A DNA stretch of 64,000 nt from Exophiala sp. HKRS030. Taxonomy: Eukaryota; Ascomycota; Eurotiomycetes; Chaetothyriales; Herpotrichiellaceae. Shown here one piece after another: positions 10,030 through 20,809 of the stretch. Every line of letters begins with the position of its first letter. Positions within the stretch are counted from its first letter, which is position 1. The notes under the pieces were generated by a model, which was given only the letters and a program-made list of their open reading frames with translations, was not told the origin of the DNA and made no database searches. The stretch spans positions 2,604,001-2,668,000 of the forward strand of contig JAHWDD010000009.1 in the NCBI GenBank assembly GCA_023897205.1. Reading direction: 5' to 3'. Position numbers and translations under genes: made by a program.

Positions 10030-13000
10030 ATGCCGAACAGGCTGACTGTGTATGATTACACGGTAGGATGGATCTGCCCTCTAGAGGTAGAGCAGATCGC
10101 CGCGATGGAGATGCTGGACGACAAGCACGAGTGTTTGCCACAAGCTTCCGCGGATCACAACGTTTACAATCTCGGCAGCATCAACGGGCTTAATGTTGTC
10201 ATCGCCGGACTTCACCAGCCAGGAAACAGTCCTGCGGCCACAGTCGTCACTCAAATGAGAATGACCTTTCCCAACCTCAAGTTCGGCCTACTGGTTGGCA
10301 TTGGAGGCGGAGTACCTGTGATAACCGACAACGGAATGATACGCCTCGGGGACGTGGTGGTCAGCAAACCATCGGGCGAAACTCCTGGCACCGTGCAATA
10401 TGACCATGGGAAGGCTAGAGCCGGTCAGTTTGAGCGCACGGGCTTCCTTTCCCCACCACCAAAAGTATTGCTCAACGCAGCACAGGATCTGGCAGTGAGC
10501 CGAGCTCGGTCTCGCAAAGACCCCATCAAAGATAATATCAAGAGGATCGACACCAGCATTCCAACTCTTCGAAAATACAAGTATCCCGGTGCAGCGCACG
10601 ATCATTTGTACAGACCAGACTGTATACACCTTGAGCCTGGTGTATCTTGCGACGATTGCGGGTGCGACGCATCACAGCGAATCCCCGACAGAATTTCGAC
10701 CAGGACGACCACGAACCGTACGTAGTTGTTCATAGAGGCACGATTGGGTCTGGAGAACTCGTGATCAAGGACGCAGTGTTGAGGGATCGATTGGCAAAAG
10801 AGCACAAGTTGCTATGTTTTGAAATGGAGGCAGTTGGTGCTCTGACCGACTTCCCTTGTATCGTTGTCCGTGGCATTTCCGACTACTGCGACTCGCACAA
10901 GAATGATCAATGGCATGGGTACGCGGCAGCGGCAGCTGCTGCCTACGCAAGACAGCTCTTATTCCATTTGCCGGTTGAAGAAGTGAAGCGGTGAGTCATC
11001 TTCAGTTAGGCCAAATCTCAATTGCTAATACTGTGCAAGAAGCCGGTTTGGTATTCACGATCCTAAACCGTGGGGTGTTCCGGATCCAGTTCCCCATTTT
11101 CACGGTCGAAAATCTCTCCTGTACCAGATCGAATCATACTTTCAAAAGCCGGGTGCCTCGGGAAGCCGAAGGAAGCCCCTGGTTTTGACGGGCTTGGGAG
11201 GCGTAGGGAAATCTCAAACTGCGCTTCAATATGCCCATCTCCATGCTGACAGGTATCAACTCTGTTTCCAGATTGATGCAAAAAGCAAGCGGACAATCCT
11301 GGAAGGCTTTGGCATGATCGCTGACATGGTCCACACCGATCCCACATTTGAGCACGGCAGCCAAGATTCACCGGCTGAGAGGATGCTTGTACCCTATATC
11401 AAGTCCCTTCTTGCACGACACCAATCGAGATGGTTGTTGATATTTGATAACCATGACAATCCCGAAGACGTCTTCTTGGCGTCCTATCTTCCAACATCAT
11501 CTTATGGAGATATCATCATCACCTCACGACGAGCGGATGCAAGCGCACTCGGTGGTAACATTACAGTTGAACCCATGGAGCAAGAAGAAGCTGATGAACT
11601 CCTTCTCGATCTTGCGGGTTATTCGAACTCTGATCTCTTTAACAGTGTGAAAGCCTGTGCTCGGGTCGTTTCGGATTACGTAGGCCAGCTTCCTCTCGGA
11701 CTGGAACTTGCTGCAGCGTACATTCGACAAATTGGTACTGGAGGGTTGACAATGTATGCCGGACTGATCGAACAGCAGGACGAAAGAGTTCTGAATGAAT
11801 CTCTCAGGAGGGACCCAGCAGGACAGTTCCTCTCCGTATACCAGTTTGGTGTCTTTGATACCTGGAAGCGTTCCTTCAGCATGTTGTTGGAACGAAATCC
11901 TGATGCGGCAAAGATGCTCCGTCTTTGTTCCTTCTTCGATCGCTCCCAGCTAAATGCTCGGCTCTTCCGCGAAGCGACTCGCGTCAAATACCACTGGACA
12001 CGACTCGGAGCCTTGGAACGGCTCGAGCCCGGCATAGCTGGAGTCCCAATGTGGCTGATCGACTCCTGTACGCAATTTGGTAGATGGCACGAAGCCCAGT
12101 TTGTACGTCTACTTATTGATTTAGAGAACTTTTGCTTTCTTAAGCGCAAACCCAAGGTCCGAAAATCTGCCAACAAAGCATCTGACGGAAACTCCAACCT
12201 GCCCATTGGAGCGACTGAGAGCCGCAAAGATGAACCTGGTACCGACCAAGATTACGACGATGACTACGACCTGTGGATCCATCCGCTAGTTCACCAATGG
12301 TCGAAAGAAGACCTTGATTCTGCTTCCAAGGGAGGAGCTGCCTTGGAGGCGGTCTGGGTCTTCCTTCACACCATTGCGGACTGCGCGCAAGAGGCGGATA
12401 AAGACCTTTTAGGCCACAACTGGGCCCGCAGTTCAGAGAGGTCGAAGCTTATCATGGACTCTCAACCGAGTTCTCTTGAGTTGCGGGCCGCGATAATGAT
12501 GGAAAGTTTCACAGCTCTCACAGATTTCGTCAAAGGTCCCAGAGCTATGAGAGACCTCTTCAGAAGCGGCCAGTTTCAAACAGGTGGTGGTGGCATGGTA
12601 GACCATTTTGTGGATCTCATGGCCATCCTACAATCATTTCGGACTTTTCTCGACCGTGCATACTGTGAAGAGATGGACCCAGATGGGTCGTACTTCAAGC
12701 TACCGCATGACGACTTTCAGGACACATATGCGATCTTAATTGCGTTTCAGGAGCGAAAGCTGGACTCTTCCCTCCGGCAGTCTGTGAGCGACATTTTCGC
12801 TGTGGCTCAGAGTTATCTCGACAGCAAGTCTGAATATGCAAGTGCCTTGATTCTATCCGCGACTGTGGTGAATGATGCTTTACACTGGGATAAGCTAGCG
12901 GCATCGGCGCCTCTTGTCGACGACCTCGTTCGAGGACTCGTGTCGCCTCGCGAGGAACACGAGTTTTCCATACTAACAATCGCTGCATGTGCACAGCTTT

Positions 13001-14292
13001 CAATCTCGTATGCTTATGCTGTTGGTCGAAATCACCACAACAATACCAATCCCCGGACAGACCCTATGAATCTTCTGGACCACGAACGCCATGAAGCGGT
13101 TCAGGTTATCTCATCGGTTGGAATGACAGCTTTGCGCAACTTGGAACTGATCCAGGCGTATCAGGAAGCATTCGAGGCTGAAAAACTCACCGTCGAATTA
13201 ACGATATCCAAGGCCGTTCAGTGGCAGCTTCAAATGAGCTATGGGTTTGTTTGCTTGAGGGAAGGGCGTCCGGACGAGGCTGCTCTGGTGTTCGAAGCCG
13301 CTATCTCCAATTCCCAAACGCTCCGAGGGCCCGAAGCTGGAGTTATTCTAGAAAGTCAAGTTGGAGAAGCCAAGACTGCGCAATTAAATATCGCCGCTGA
13401 ACAGGTGATGTTCCAGGAAAGATACCTCAAAGCAGCAGATGAAGACGTGTCTCATGATGACCGGGATAATTGGCTAGACTTCATGGACGAGGTTGCTGAG
13501 CTTGATCCGTCGATGATCGAGGAAATGTCGAAGAAGCTGCCATCTCCGAGGGACTTGAATACCTTGAGCAGAATCCACCTGGGCAGAAGGAAACGTCCTC
13601 GTGAAGAGCAGGCACGGAGGGTTGAGCCTGTTCGACCTGTTCAAGGATTCGTTGAACATGATTCCCAAGCTGGTACCAGTTCTGGTTTGCATGGACTGGA
13701 GCTGCGACCGAGAAAACGTTTCGATTGGCTCGAGTTCTTACATGATGGCAGCGTGGACAAGGCCAAGGAAAAAGTCAAGACTATCTACAAAAATTTTAAA
13801 CCGCATGTGCCCGCATTCGCGACCGCTCGCACAGCTGGCCCAGCTGTTGAGGATCTGGACAACGGAGACTCCACTTCTCAAGTCGTCCACCATCATACTC
13901 CAGCACCAACGATGGAGTCTAAGAGGGACGGATTTGTGTCGACACTTTACCCACCCTTACGGTGGGAGACCGACCCTCGCAATCAGATTTTTGTGAGGAC
14001 ACTAACTGGGAAGACTATCACCGTCAATTTCAACAGCGATGACACCGTTGACGAGCTGAAATACAAAATTCAAGTCAAGGAGGGTGTGCCCCCGGACCAG
14101 CAGCGGATACTGTTTGCAGGTAAGCAACTGCAAGATGGCCGAACCCTGTCAGATTACAACGTGTAAGTTCAATTATGTGTGGCACTCCCTTTCTGACAAT
14201 TTGGCTGACCCGACGCAAGGCAACGAAACAACACACTTCATCTTGTTCTGAGGATGCGGGGGGCCAGCGAAGTCGCGGCCCATCTTCAGTAG
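10030..14292 (+). CDS. NLR-like STAND protein: PNP_UDP - NB-ARC - helical region - C-terminal ubiquitin
   Basis: Exons are 10030-10990 (with a one-base reading-frame break near 10682), 11040-14162 and 14220-14292; about 1385 residues if the break is an error. Residues about 7-318 are a nucleoside-phosphorylase fold ([26 protein letters not shown]). Next comes NB-ARC with P-loop GLGGVGKSQ (about 372), Walker B-like WLLIFDN (about 452), DIIITSRR (about 478), QLPLGLE (about 538) and an MHD-like IHPLVHQW (about 735). A long helical segment follows with a TPR-like stretch near 1040-1085. The last exon completes a ubiquitin fold (about 1303-1378) ending RMRGA plus an 8-residue tail. NB-ARC proteins are nucleotide-switched oligomerising sensors, and fungal members act in non-self recognition. 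PNP effectors of related bacterial systems (Detocs) cleave ATP, so nucleotide depletion on activation is a reasonable inference. The trigger is unknown. Confidence 0.85.
13981..14292 (+). other. Ubiquitin domain at the C-terminus of the NLR-like protein
   Basis: From [12 protein letters not shown] to RMRGA the translation follows ubiquitin almost residue for residue, including PPDQQR, FAGKQL and DGRTLSDYN. The junction is a 57-nt intron (14163-14219, GTAAGT donor, CTGAC branch, CAAG acceptor). Lysines equivalent to K11, K27, K29, K33 and K48 are present. K6 and K63 are replaced by Arg. The terminal Gly-Gly is Gly-Ala and is followed by SEVAAHLQ and a stop. The hydrophobic patch (Leu8, position 44, Val70) is conserved, so it could bind ubiquitin readers while resisting deubiquitinase cleavage. 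Confidence 0.9.
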
Positions 14293-15909
14293 GTGGGACT
14301 GCGTGGGTAGAAAACAGAGGCAGAAACAAGGTGATTGAGAAGATAAGTTGATCTTCGAGACGACCAGGTGGAAGTCGACCGAGGAGGTGGGGCCCGCCGT
14401 GGGAAGTGACCGGGGGAGCGTTTTTGATATCGAGGGAAGCAACGCTCCAAAAGCGGCGGCACCGAACACCAAATCTGGTGGGAAATTTCCCTGCAACCTG
14501 CATTGAGTTGTAATATTTAGGCCACCTAAGCAAAATGCCAGCTGCCATTTTGACTGCGCATGGGATAGCGGTAATGACTCCTGGCGTGAGGGGCACGAAT
14601 CAATATATTGCGGTTAACAACTTAAGTTGGGCTGCGAATGTAGGTTCTAACTTGAGATGTGCTTCTAGGAAGCATGTGTCTATGTGCGCGTGTTGAACTG
14701 TTATAGTGTAACAGAGGTATGCCTTCTCATGTGATCCTTAAGCTAAGAGTATTACAGAGAGGGAGCTCGACTAAGCAGTCCGGGCAGATTGAAGGAGGAG
14801 CCGAATTAGATTCCCTCAGGATTCTACGCGTCAACAAACGATTAGGTTTTAAACAAGAGGCACTGCGAGGCGCAGGGGGAGCAGAGGGTGAGCGCAGGGT
14901 TAGTAAAGCGGCGATCTGCTTAGGGCGACGGGTTTTTTGTGTGTACTACCGAGATACTCGTGACAGCCTCAGCATGCAACAGCCTGGCCGGGAAAGGGGC
15001 CCTGATGAATGTGTCACGTATAGTCCAGCCGGAGGGTGCGGAATTTAGCCTCATAGTTGAGGGCCAAAGGGGCCCCCCTAAGCCCGAACTTGGCTTCAGA
15101 GAACGGCAAGCTTCCCACGGCTCGCTGCCGTGGCTCCCGTGCTCGGCTGGGCATCCGTCACGTGCGCGAGTAAAGCAGCCTCGCTCCCTTTCCTGAACGA
15201 AAATGGTAAGGGACAAAGCACAGTTCGGGGTATATACAATATATATATATATATATACAGATATGTGTTTACGTTTATATAACCCTTTATAAGGAACTCG
15301 GTTTTTATTAAGTAGATAGAAAATAGTCACGACTACGATATGTAGCTACATCTCCCCCCCCCTCTCTCTCTCTCTCTCACACACACACATCCATCTATTA
15401 GAAAAGGTTAAGGTTGAGAAGTTCAATTCCGGGCCTTCTTCTAGCCAAGTCTAAAGTAGGGACGAATAATTGTAATTCTGCTGCGATTGGCTTTGCTGGC
15501 AGCTATCGGTTTACAGTGCTGGTCACTACTAGTGTCATGTGGGATAGTGGGCCGCGATGTGCCGTGGTGATAGAGGGCGAAGTGAGAGTGGGGATATGTC
15601 TGCTGGCTCGATGTTTGATGTTCAGAGAGAGCAGTGATAATAGATGTTTAGTGGTCTTGTCCTTTCTTATATGTACCCTTCTTCTTCTCACTGTTGGTCC
15701 TTGTCGCTGTTGGTAGGTACGTTTGCGGGTTCTTTTCCTATAGGATTGTATTGTGGTTTGTGATACTTGTACAGGTAGGTATGTAAGACTAATGCATGAG
15801 TACATGGATATCAATGACGGTGAATCCATTTCCATGCGTTGCTGTTTCTCAGCGGTTTGAGAATTCACCAATACTATTGACATTGTTTGATTCCGTTCCC
15901 CCCTCTCGA
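14293..15909. other. Intergenic region with simple repeats and a GC-rich hairpin
   Basis: No gene is supported in 1.6 kb. It contains a GC-rich patch (about 14980-15180) with a perfect 7-bp hairpin, an (AT)n run at about 15231-15258, and C/CT/AC runs at 15351-15390. The overlapping open frames on both strands show no recognisable family. Confidence 0.5.
15231..15390. repeat. Simple repeats (AT)n, (CT)n and (CA)n
   Basis: An (AT) run lies at 15238-15258. A C run, (CT) run and (AC) run follow at about 15351-15390. Non-coding. Confidence 0.85.
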
Positions 15910-17024
15910 CTACCACAGCTGGTTGTCACCTTGCTTCTTCTTAGCAGCGCTACTCTTGCCTCTGACTCTCTTCAACTCCTTGATTTGGGCCGGCGTGACG
16001 GCGGGTTTGAAATATAAGCTGGGCAATTCTCCTTCCTTGACCTCATGTGATAGATAACCACGGTTTTTGGCGTCTCGGTAGTACTCGATATCCTTTCTCC
16101 CGCTGGGATCTGGAAGGCGGTAATTGTACCCCATGGCTTTGGCTCTTTCTTCGAAATTCTCGGCACCAGGGATCGATAAACCCGGGCTGGCGATGGCGTC
16201 TTGGTCCCATCGCAGACTGACGTATGGATGCATATCACCGCTCAATATGCGGCGGATGGCTTGTGGTGTGTAGAAGCGGGTGACGACGGTTCCTCCGAGT
16301 GCTTCAACGGCGGCAATGGCAGATTGAGACGCGCGGGAGACAACGACGTGAATCGGTGTAGTCAGAGTTGATGCGCCGTCGCCGAGGAGTTTGACGCCTC
16401 CGTCTTCCACTCCGTGAATTACATTGCTTGTGACAATTTCTCGAAGAGTGATGGGTTTGGTCGGATCAAGGCGACCGCTGTCAATCCATACTTGGATCTT
16501 GGACAGATTCAACGGTGAATACTTAACAGAGTGTCTGAGATTGAGTTTTTGTCAGCTATTGTAAAGCGCAACGTCACATGTACATGACAGGAGTGAGGGT
16601 GGAGAGGTCGTAGAATGGCTGGCTTGCAAGAGAAAGCTTCTATACACCGAGATGAAGAAGAAGATTCCTGTACGTACACATTTTGGAAACCATATTTTCC
16701 ATGCACGATATGTTCAGGCGTTTGACCACCGTTGAAGCCAAAAGGGACTTTTCCGTGCTGTTTCTGACCATCGCTTCCACGACCGGATTTTCCTCCTTTG
16801 CCGGAGGCAGGACCTCTACCTCGTCGGATTCGTCTGTTGTACGCGCCAGGTCGGTCGGAGAGTTCAGACAAAATCGATGCGTGTCGAGACTGGGACAGAG
16901 CTTGTAATTGTGATGGTTGCGGACTGGTGTGAAGGAAAGGCACGAGGAAAGATGGAATGGAGGATGTTGTCGTTACGGGTGTGGAGGTGATTGTGGCGAG
17001 ACGAAAAGGTAACCGTGGTGGCAT
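15910..17024 (-). CDS. Mitochondrial large-subunit ribosomal protein uL15m (MRPL10 type)
   Basis: Two exons, 17024-16678 and 16534-15910 (143-nt intron), give 323 residues. The N-terminus is a Thr/Ser/Arg-rich mitochondrial presequence. The RRGRGPASGKGGKSGRG stretch (about residues 67-84) followed by GQKQHG is the uL15 rRNA-binding signature. The spliced junction reads KYGFQN-V-HSVKYSPLNL, as expected for uL15m. The C-terminal half carries the L15e/L18e-like fold (HVVVSRAS...AIEALGG-like) and an extension typical of fungal mitochondrial members. It works in mitochondrial translation near the ribosomal exit region. Confidence 0.92.
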
Positions 17025-17865
17025 GGTTCGATGTGCTGGTCAAGCTCTGAGAGAATCTCCCAGACCAAGACAGTGGTGATGGGCTTGGGGATTCAAAGCG
17101 ACACGATGCCTCTGAATGCTAGAGGTCGGGTTTAGGAAAAAGTTCCTGAGTCGGATTGCTGCGAGTTCCTTGCCAAGACCATTGCCGGTCCAGCTGTTCA
17201 GCCCACCAATCAAAATCGCTGAGGGTAGGGATGTACCACTCACCAAAATACGGAGTACGGAGTCGTCCTGATGGGATTCAGCCTCGTTAGATAGATGTGA
17301 TCTGATGCAATTCATTTCAGGTTCAGTGGACTTTAAAACATAGACAACATTAACGTACAGGCAGCACGTTTTATTTTCAATAAATTTGATTGATATTGAT
17401 ATCATATGAATACACACTATGTTCACAATGACTTATTGTATAACGCGAGGACGACAACGCTCAATTTTCCAAAACTTTCAGCGTCACGGACACAGACACT
17501 GAGACACACGATAACAGCTTCCTCTATTATCCGCTAAGCCTGATGCTCCCACCTCTTATTTCTCGCCAGGGCTGCAAAAGAAGCCACCTCTCCCAGACCG
17601 TACAGAAACGATCCTCCGCAGCGACAAACATATCTCAATCAGTGGAGAGGCGGTTGTTTCTCGCCAGACAACAATTCGAACAGTCGATATTGTCAGAACC
17701 ACCCGATATTTTGATGACCAGCAGTCCTTTTCATGCCATAGTCACAAGTGTGCTGTGGCCAGGTCCGGGATCTTGTCATTGGTCTTCCTTTCCACCACAT
17801 ACTTCAACATTGAAGAGTCCGACCTCGCAAAGTGAATTTCGTAGACGACTGGTCTTCTTGCTCGA
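17025..17865. other. Intergenic region upstream of uL15m and downstream of the GT90 gene
   Basis: No gene is supported. It contains one TACGGAGTA 9-mer with a near-tandem partial copy (17249-17262). Open frames on either strand have no family resemblance. It presumably holds the uL15m promoter. Confidence 0.5.
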
Positions 17866-19977
17866 TCATTTCCATCCACCAATGCCCCATCGTGCTTTGT
17901 CCTCTTCCCCAGAATCATATTTATCCAGTTCGCTACCATCTCCGGAATAACCAATATAATCTCGATTGTCGTCGATTAAACGTCCGTACTCAAGCAGAAG
18001 TCTGAACATATACACTTCAATGTCTTCTCGTCTAAGGACTTTGTTTGCCCATTCACGGCCTTGCTTAGCCAACAGCTGAGCCTCTTTGGCATGTGGTGGC
18101 ATGTAGACCTGAGGGTTAGGGTCTCCAGTTTCCAATGCATGCTCCATGTTGGGTTTGCCATAACCAATGAAATATGTCAAAATGGAGTATAAATCGTCGT
18201 ATCGATTATCCACAGGAACAAAGTGACGCCAAGCGAGCAACCTGCTATCATGCCATTCGCGGAAAATAGTGGCTTTCAAACCCAAACTTTTGCTTTGCAA
18301 AAAGGCGTGCCAACGACCGGAGAAAGAATGCCCGTCAACGTCAATCAAATATTTAGACTTGAATTGCGATGTAAGGGAAATCTGAGGCTTCCAAGAGAAG
18401 ACAGTATCGTAGAAGCTGCAATCTGGGACACATCCCCAAGCTTCCACAAATCCAATATCAACATGCTTATTAGCGAAGTCAGAAGGTTCGAAATTGTCCA
18501 CAACTTCATAAGTGCTGTTTTGTTGCAGGCCTTCTTCTCTTTTCTGAGTTAAAATCTTTGCCGTAGTTCCTGTCTCCTTGACATAAGTGCCATTGAAAGA
18601 TTGGACAAGCCGTTGGCGGTGCATGCGCGCCCAGTTGTCATTGGTTTGGACACCTCCAGAAGTAACCCCTCGCCAAACAATGTCATCCTTTTTATCCCGC
18701 CAGTCCACGTCTTCTGCAGGGTCGTAGTCGTACCTGACATCGTGGAGATAGTACATATTTGCTGGAAATAGAATGTCGTTGTTCACATTGACTTTGCACT
18801 CACCAAAGATGGGAACAAGTTTGTGAGAGGCTATGATACTGCTTGCAGAATACAACAGACCATGAAGATCTTGAATGGCAGGCCCAACCGTACACAGGTC
18901 AGAGGATAGGTTGAAGTTGTTTATGATGCCAGAAGACGATTCCTTATACAATGCATCCGCCTGTGCAATGCTTAAATTGGATCTAGCAGGTGACTCTGGT
19001 GGACAAGCTTTGGAAGCAACTTCCATATATTGTTTACCTGGTCGAAAGAACCAATCCTCGCTTAGTCGGGTGGAGTTGTCCAATTTGGGGTCTTCAATGG
19101 TGGTATCTAGCAAGTCAGACATATCTTTGGTGAAAGAGTCGATGACTTCAGGAGGCATGGCACGAGTGTTGTATTCCTGGTTCAGCAACTCTTGCATCTC
19201 CTCCCAAGGTACCAGAAGTCGAGGTTGATCCAAGCGGTTCATTGCAATGTCCATATCTGGGAGAAACTCGATGAACTTCTCTATGACCTTGACCATAGTC
19301 TCCGACCTCCAGCTAGCATTCTGAATCTTGACCACTTTATGTTTGCGAATGTGAATGACGGAAACACCAAAGTTTGGATTTTCTGCCATATGTGCAGCAT
19401 GGATTCGAATAACAGATGCATTGACAGCCCAGAATGGCCGGAGATCGTCCATGATTTGTTGGAAATCGTCAATGTTGAATACATTGCGCTCGCGAGCAAA
19501 CTTGTACCAGTCTTTGAAACCTGGCGGTGGATGTCTTCCGTATTGACTTCTATACTTTTCCACTGTCTGTCGGAATGAGTTCGAAATGCTACTCTCATAG
19601 CGCCTCCACTGCTTATCTGCGTCCTCCATCAACTGTGAAATCGGGTGCAGGTCGAAGTGAGTATTTGGAGGGGCTGCGGGCTGGTCCGGGACCGTGGTAG
19701 GAATCGCGCCATTGCCAACGGCAGTAGGAGAGGGAAGTGGAGAAGGTATATGTTTGTCCTTTTCGACTTCGTCAAGATCCCAGATATCCTCCTCATCTGT
19801 GTCAATCACGACTGGCGGCTTATGACCGGTGGGGGTCAGGCTCCCAGGCAGAGGAATATGCGCCGCCGCATCCTTGATGTTGTCCCTGAACGTCAAGCCA
19901 TTGAAGACGATGAGAAAGGCTATTACACCTCCGAGGAGGAAGAAGATGCGCCTTTTGTTTAATTCGATAGGACCCAT
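17866..19977 (-). CDS. GT90-family glycosyltransferase (CAP10/KTELC-like), type II membrane protein
   Basis: A single uninterrupted exon gives 703 residues from the ATG at 19977. Residues about 11-28 form one membrane anchor after a short basic N-terminus, so the catalytic part should face the Golgi/ER lumen. A Pro/Asp-rich stem spans about 45-105. The CAP10 domain (about 340-680) includes DIVWRGVTSGG (about 432-442), KYLIDVDGHSFSGRW (about 542-556) and the REWHDSRLLAWRHFVPV block (about 573-589). Founding members transfer xylose or glucose to glycans (Cryptococcus Cap10/Cxt1, animal POGLUT). The sugar cannot be assigned here. Filamentous ascomycetes often have several paralogues. Confidence 0.9.
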   Translation of the reverse strand: MGPIELNKRRIFFLLGGVIAFLIVFNGLTFRDNIKDAAAHIPLPGSLTPTGHKPPVVIDTDEEDIWDLDEVEKDKHIPSPLPSPTAVGNGAIPTTVPDQPAAPPNTHFDLHPISQLMEDADKQWRRYESSISNSFRQTVEKYRSQYGRHPPPGFKDWYKFARERNVFNIDDFQQIMDDLRPFWAVNASVIRIHAAHMAENPNFGVSVIHIRKHKVVKIQNASWRSETMVKVIEKFIEFLPDMDIAMNRLDQPRLLVPWEEMQELLNQEYNTRAMPPEVIDSFTKDMSDLLDTTIEDPKLDNSTRLSEDWFFRPGKQYMEVASKACPPESPARSNLSIAQADALYKESSSGIINNFNLSSDLCTVGPAIQDLHGLLYSASSIIASHKLVPIFGECKVNVNNDILFPANMYYLHDVRYDYDPAEDVDWRDKKDDIVWRGVTSGGVQTNDNWARMHRQRLVQSFNGTYVKETGTTAKILTQKREEGLQQNSTYEVVDNFEPSDFANKHVDIGFVEAWGCVPDCSFYDTVFSWKPQISLTSQFKSKYLIDVDGHSFSGRWHAFLQSKSLGLKATIFREWHDSRLLAWRHFVPVDNRYDDLYSILTYFIGYGKPNMEHALETGDPNPQVYMPPHAKEAQLLAKQGREWANKVLRREDIEVYMFRLLLEYGRLIDDNRDYIGYSGDGSELDKYDSGEEDKARWGIGGWK

Positions 19978-20809
19978 AGTGGCCTGGGATTGTGGTCAGG
20001 CGCAGGCAGCTGGGTCTGGATGATTTGGATTCAACGCATTCGAGAAGTGGAGCACTTGAGGAGGATATATGATTGCGGTCGTGTTGGAGCCAGCCAACAA
20101 TTATAACCGTAGAATCATGGTCCCATGAAATGATCGGAGGGAGTATCTTGGTGAGACAAAGAGATCTGAGCTCAAAGTGCTGATGGATTTGATGATTTTC
20201 CAGGTTGGGGAATAAATTTCAGGAGACGTTCCGCAGGTACTCCGTAGATATTTCGGGGACTGGCCACGAATGGCCAGTCAACGTTAATTGCTTGCTTTAG
20301 GTTCCGACTCTTTCCCAGGCGTCAGTTGAGAGCGGAGAGGGCACATGGCTGATCCACACCCCCAAAAAGGATCCAAAAAGACCCCTAAGCCTCACGAAAA
20401 CCCCCTATAGGTGCCTATGGGCCCTTATCAAGCTATCTATTGACTAGTGGGTAACATGGGTAACTTTTAAGTGCTCGTAACTACTAACCCGCCACCCGTG
20501 GCTGTCACTGTCAGTTCTTGTACGTTCGGCCCTTCGTATTCTGCCATGCCTTGCCAGAGTCCACATTGGTCTCTGAGAGGTTTCATTGGTCACATTGGTG
20601 CAACTCAGCGAGCTGGTGTTGGCGAAAGAATAGTCACATCGATACTTCCCCCTTCGTTTGACGAGGAAAATGATATATCACAGAGCCAAAGAAGTCTGAG
20701 CCAGTTTTCTCAATGGCTCTCGCCATCCTGTCCATCTTTCCAAGGACCAGCTTCTTGTTGCCATTGCTGTCATAGTCATATCAAAACCATATCTCACTAC
20801 CAAAGTCCT
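19978..20809. other. Intergenic region between two minus-strand genes
   Basis: It holds the promoter side of the GT90 gene and the 3' side of SPB1. One TACTCCGTA 9-mer lies at 20238-20246. No ORF with a recognisable product. Confidence 0.5.

Noticed and set aside
10622..10677. 56-nt (or 38-nt, 10640-10677) intron in the PNP part of the NLR-like gene
   Set aside because: It removes a Cys-x2-Cys segment that aligns with the paralogue at 5359-8325; a one-base deletion explains the data better. Not excluded.
15503..15916. 137-aa minus-strand ORF overlapping the uL15m 3' end
   Set aside because: Thr/Arg/Ser-rich with no family; most likely 3' UTR.
17543..17950. 135-aa plus-strand ORF antisense to the end of the GT90 gene
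   Set aside because: Overlaps a well-supported gene and has no family resemblance.
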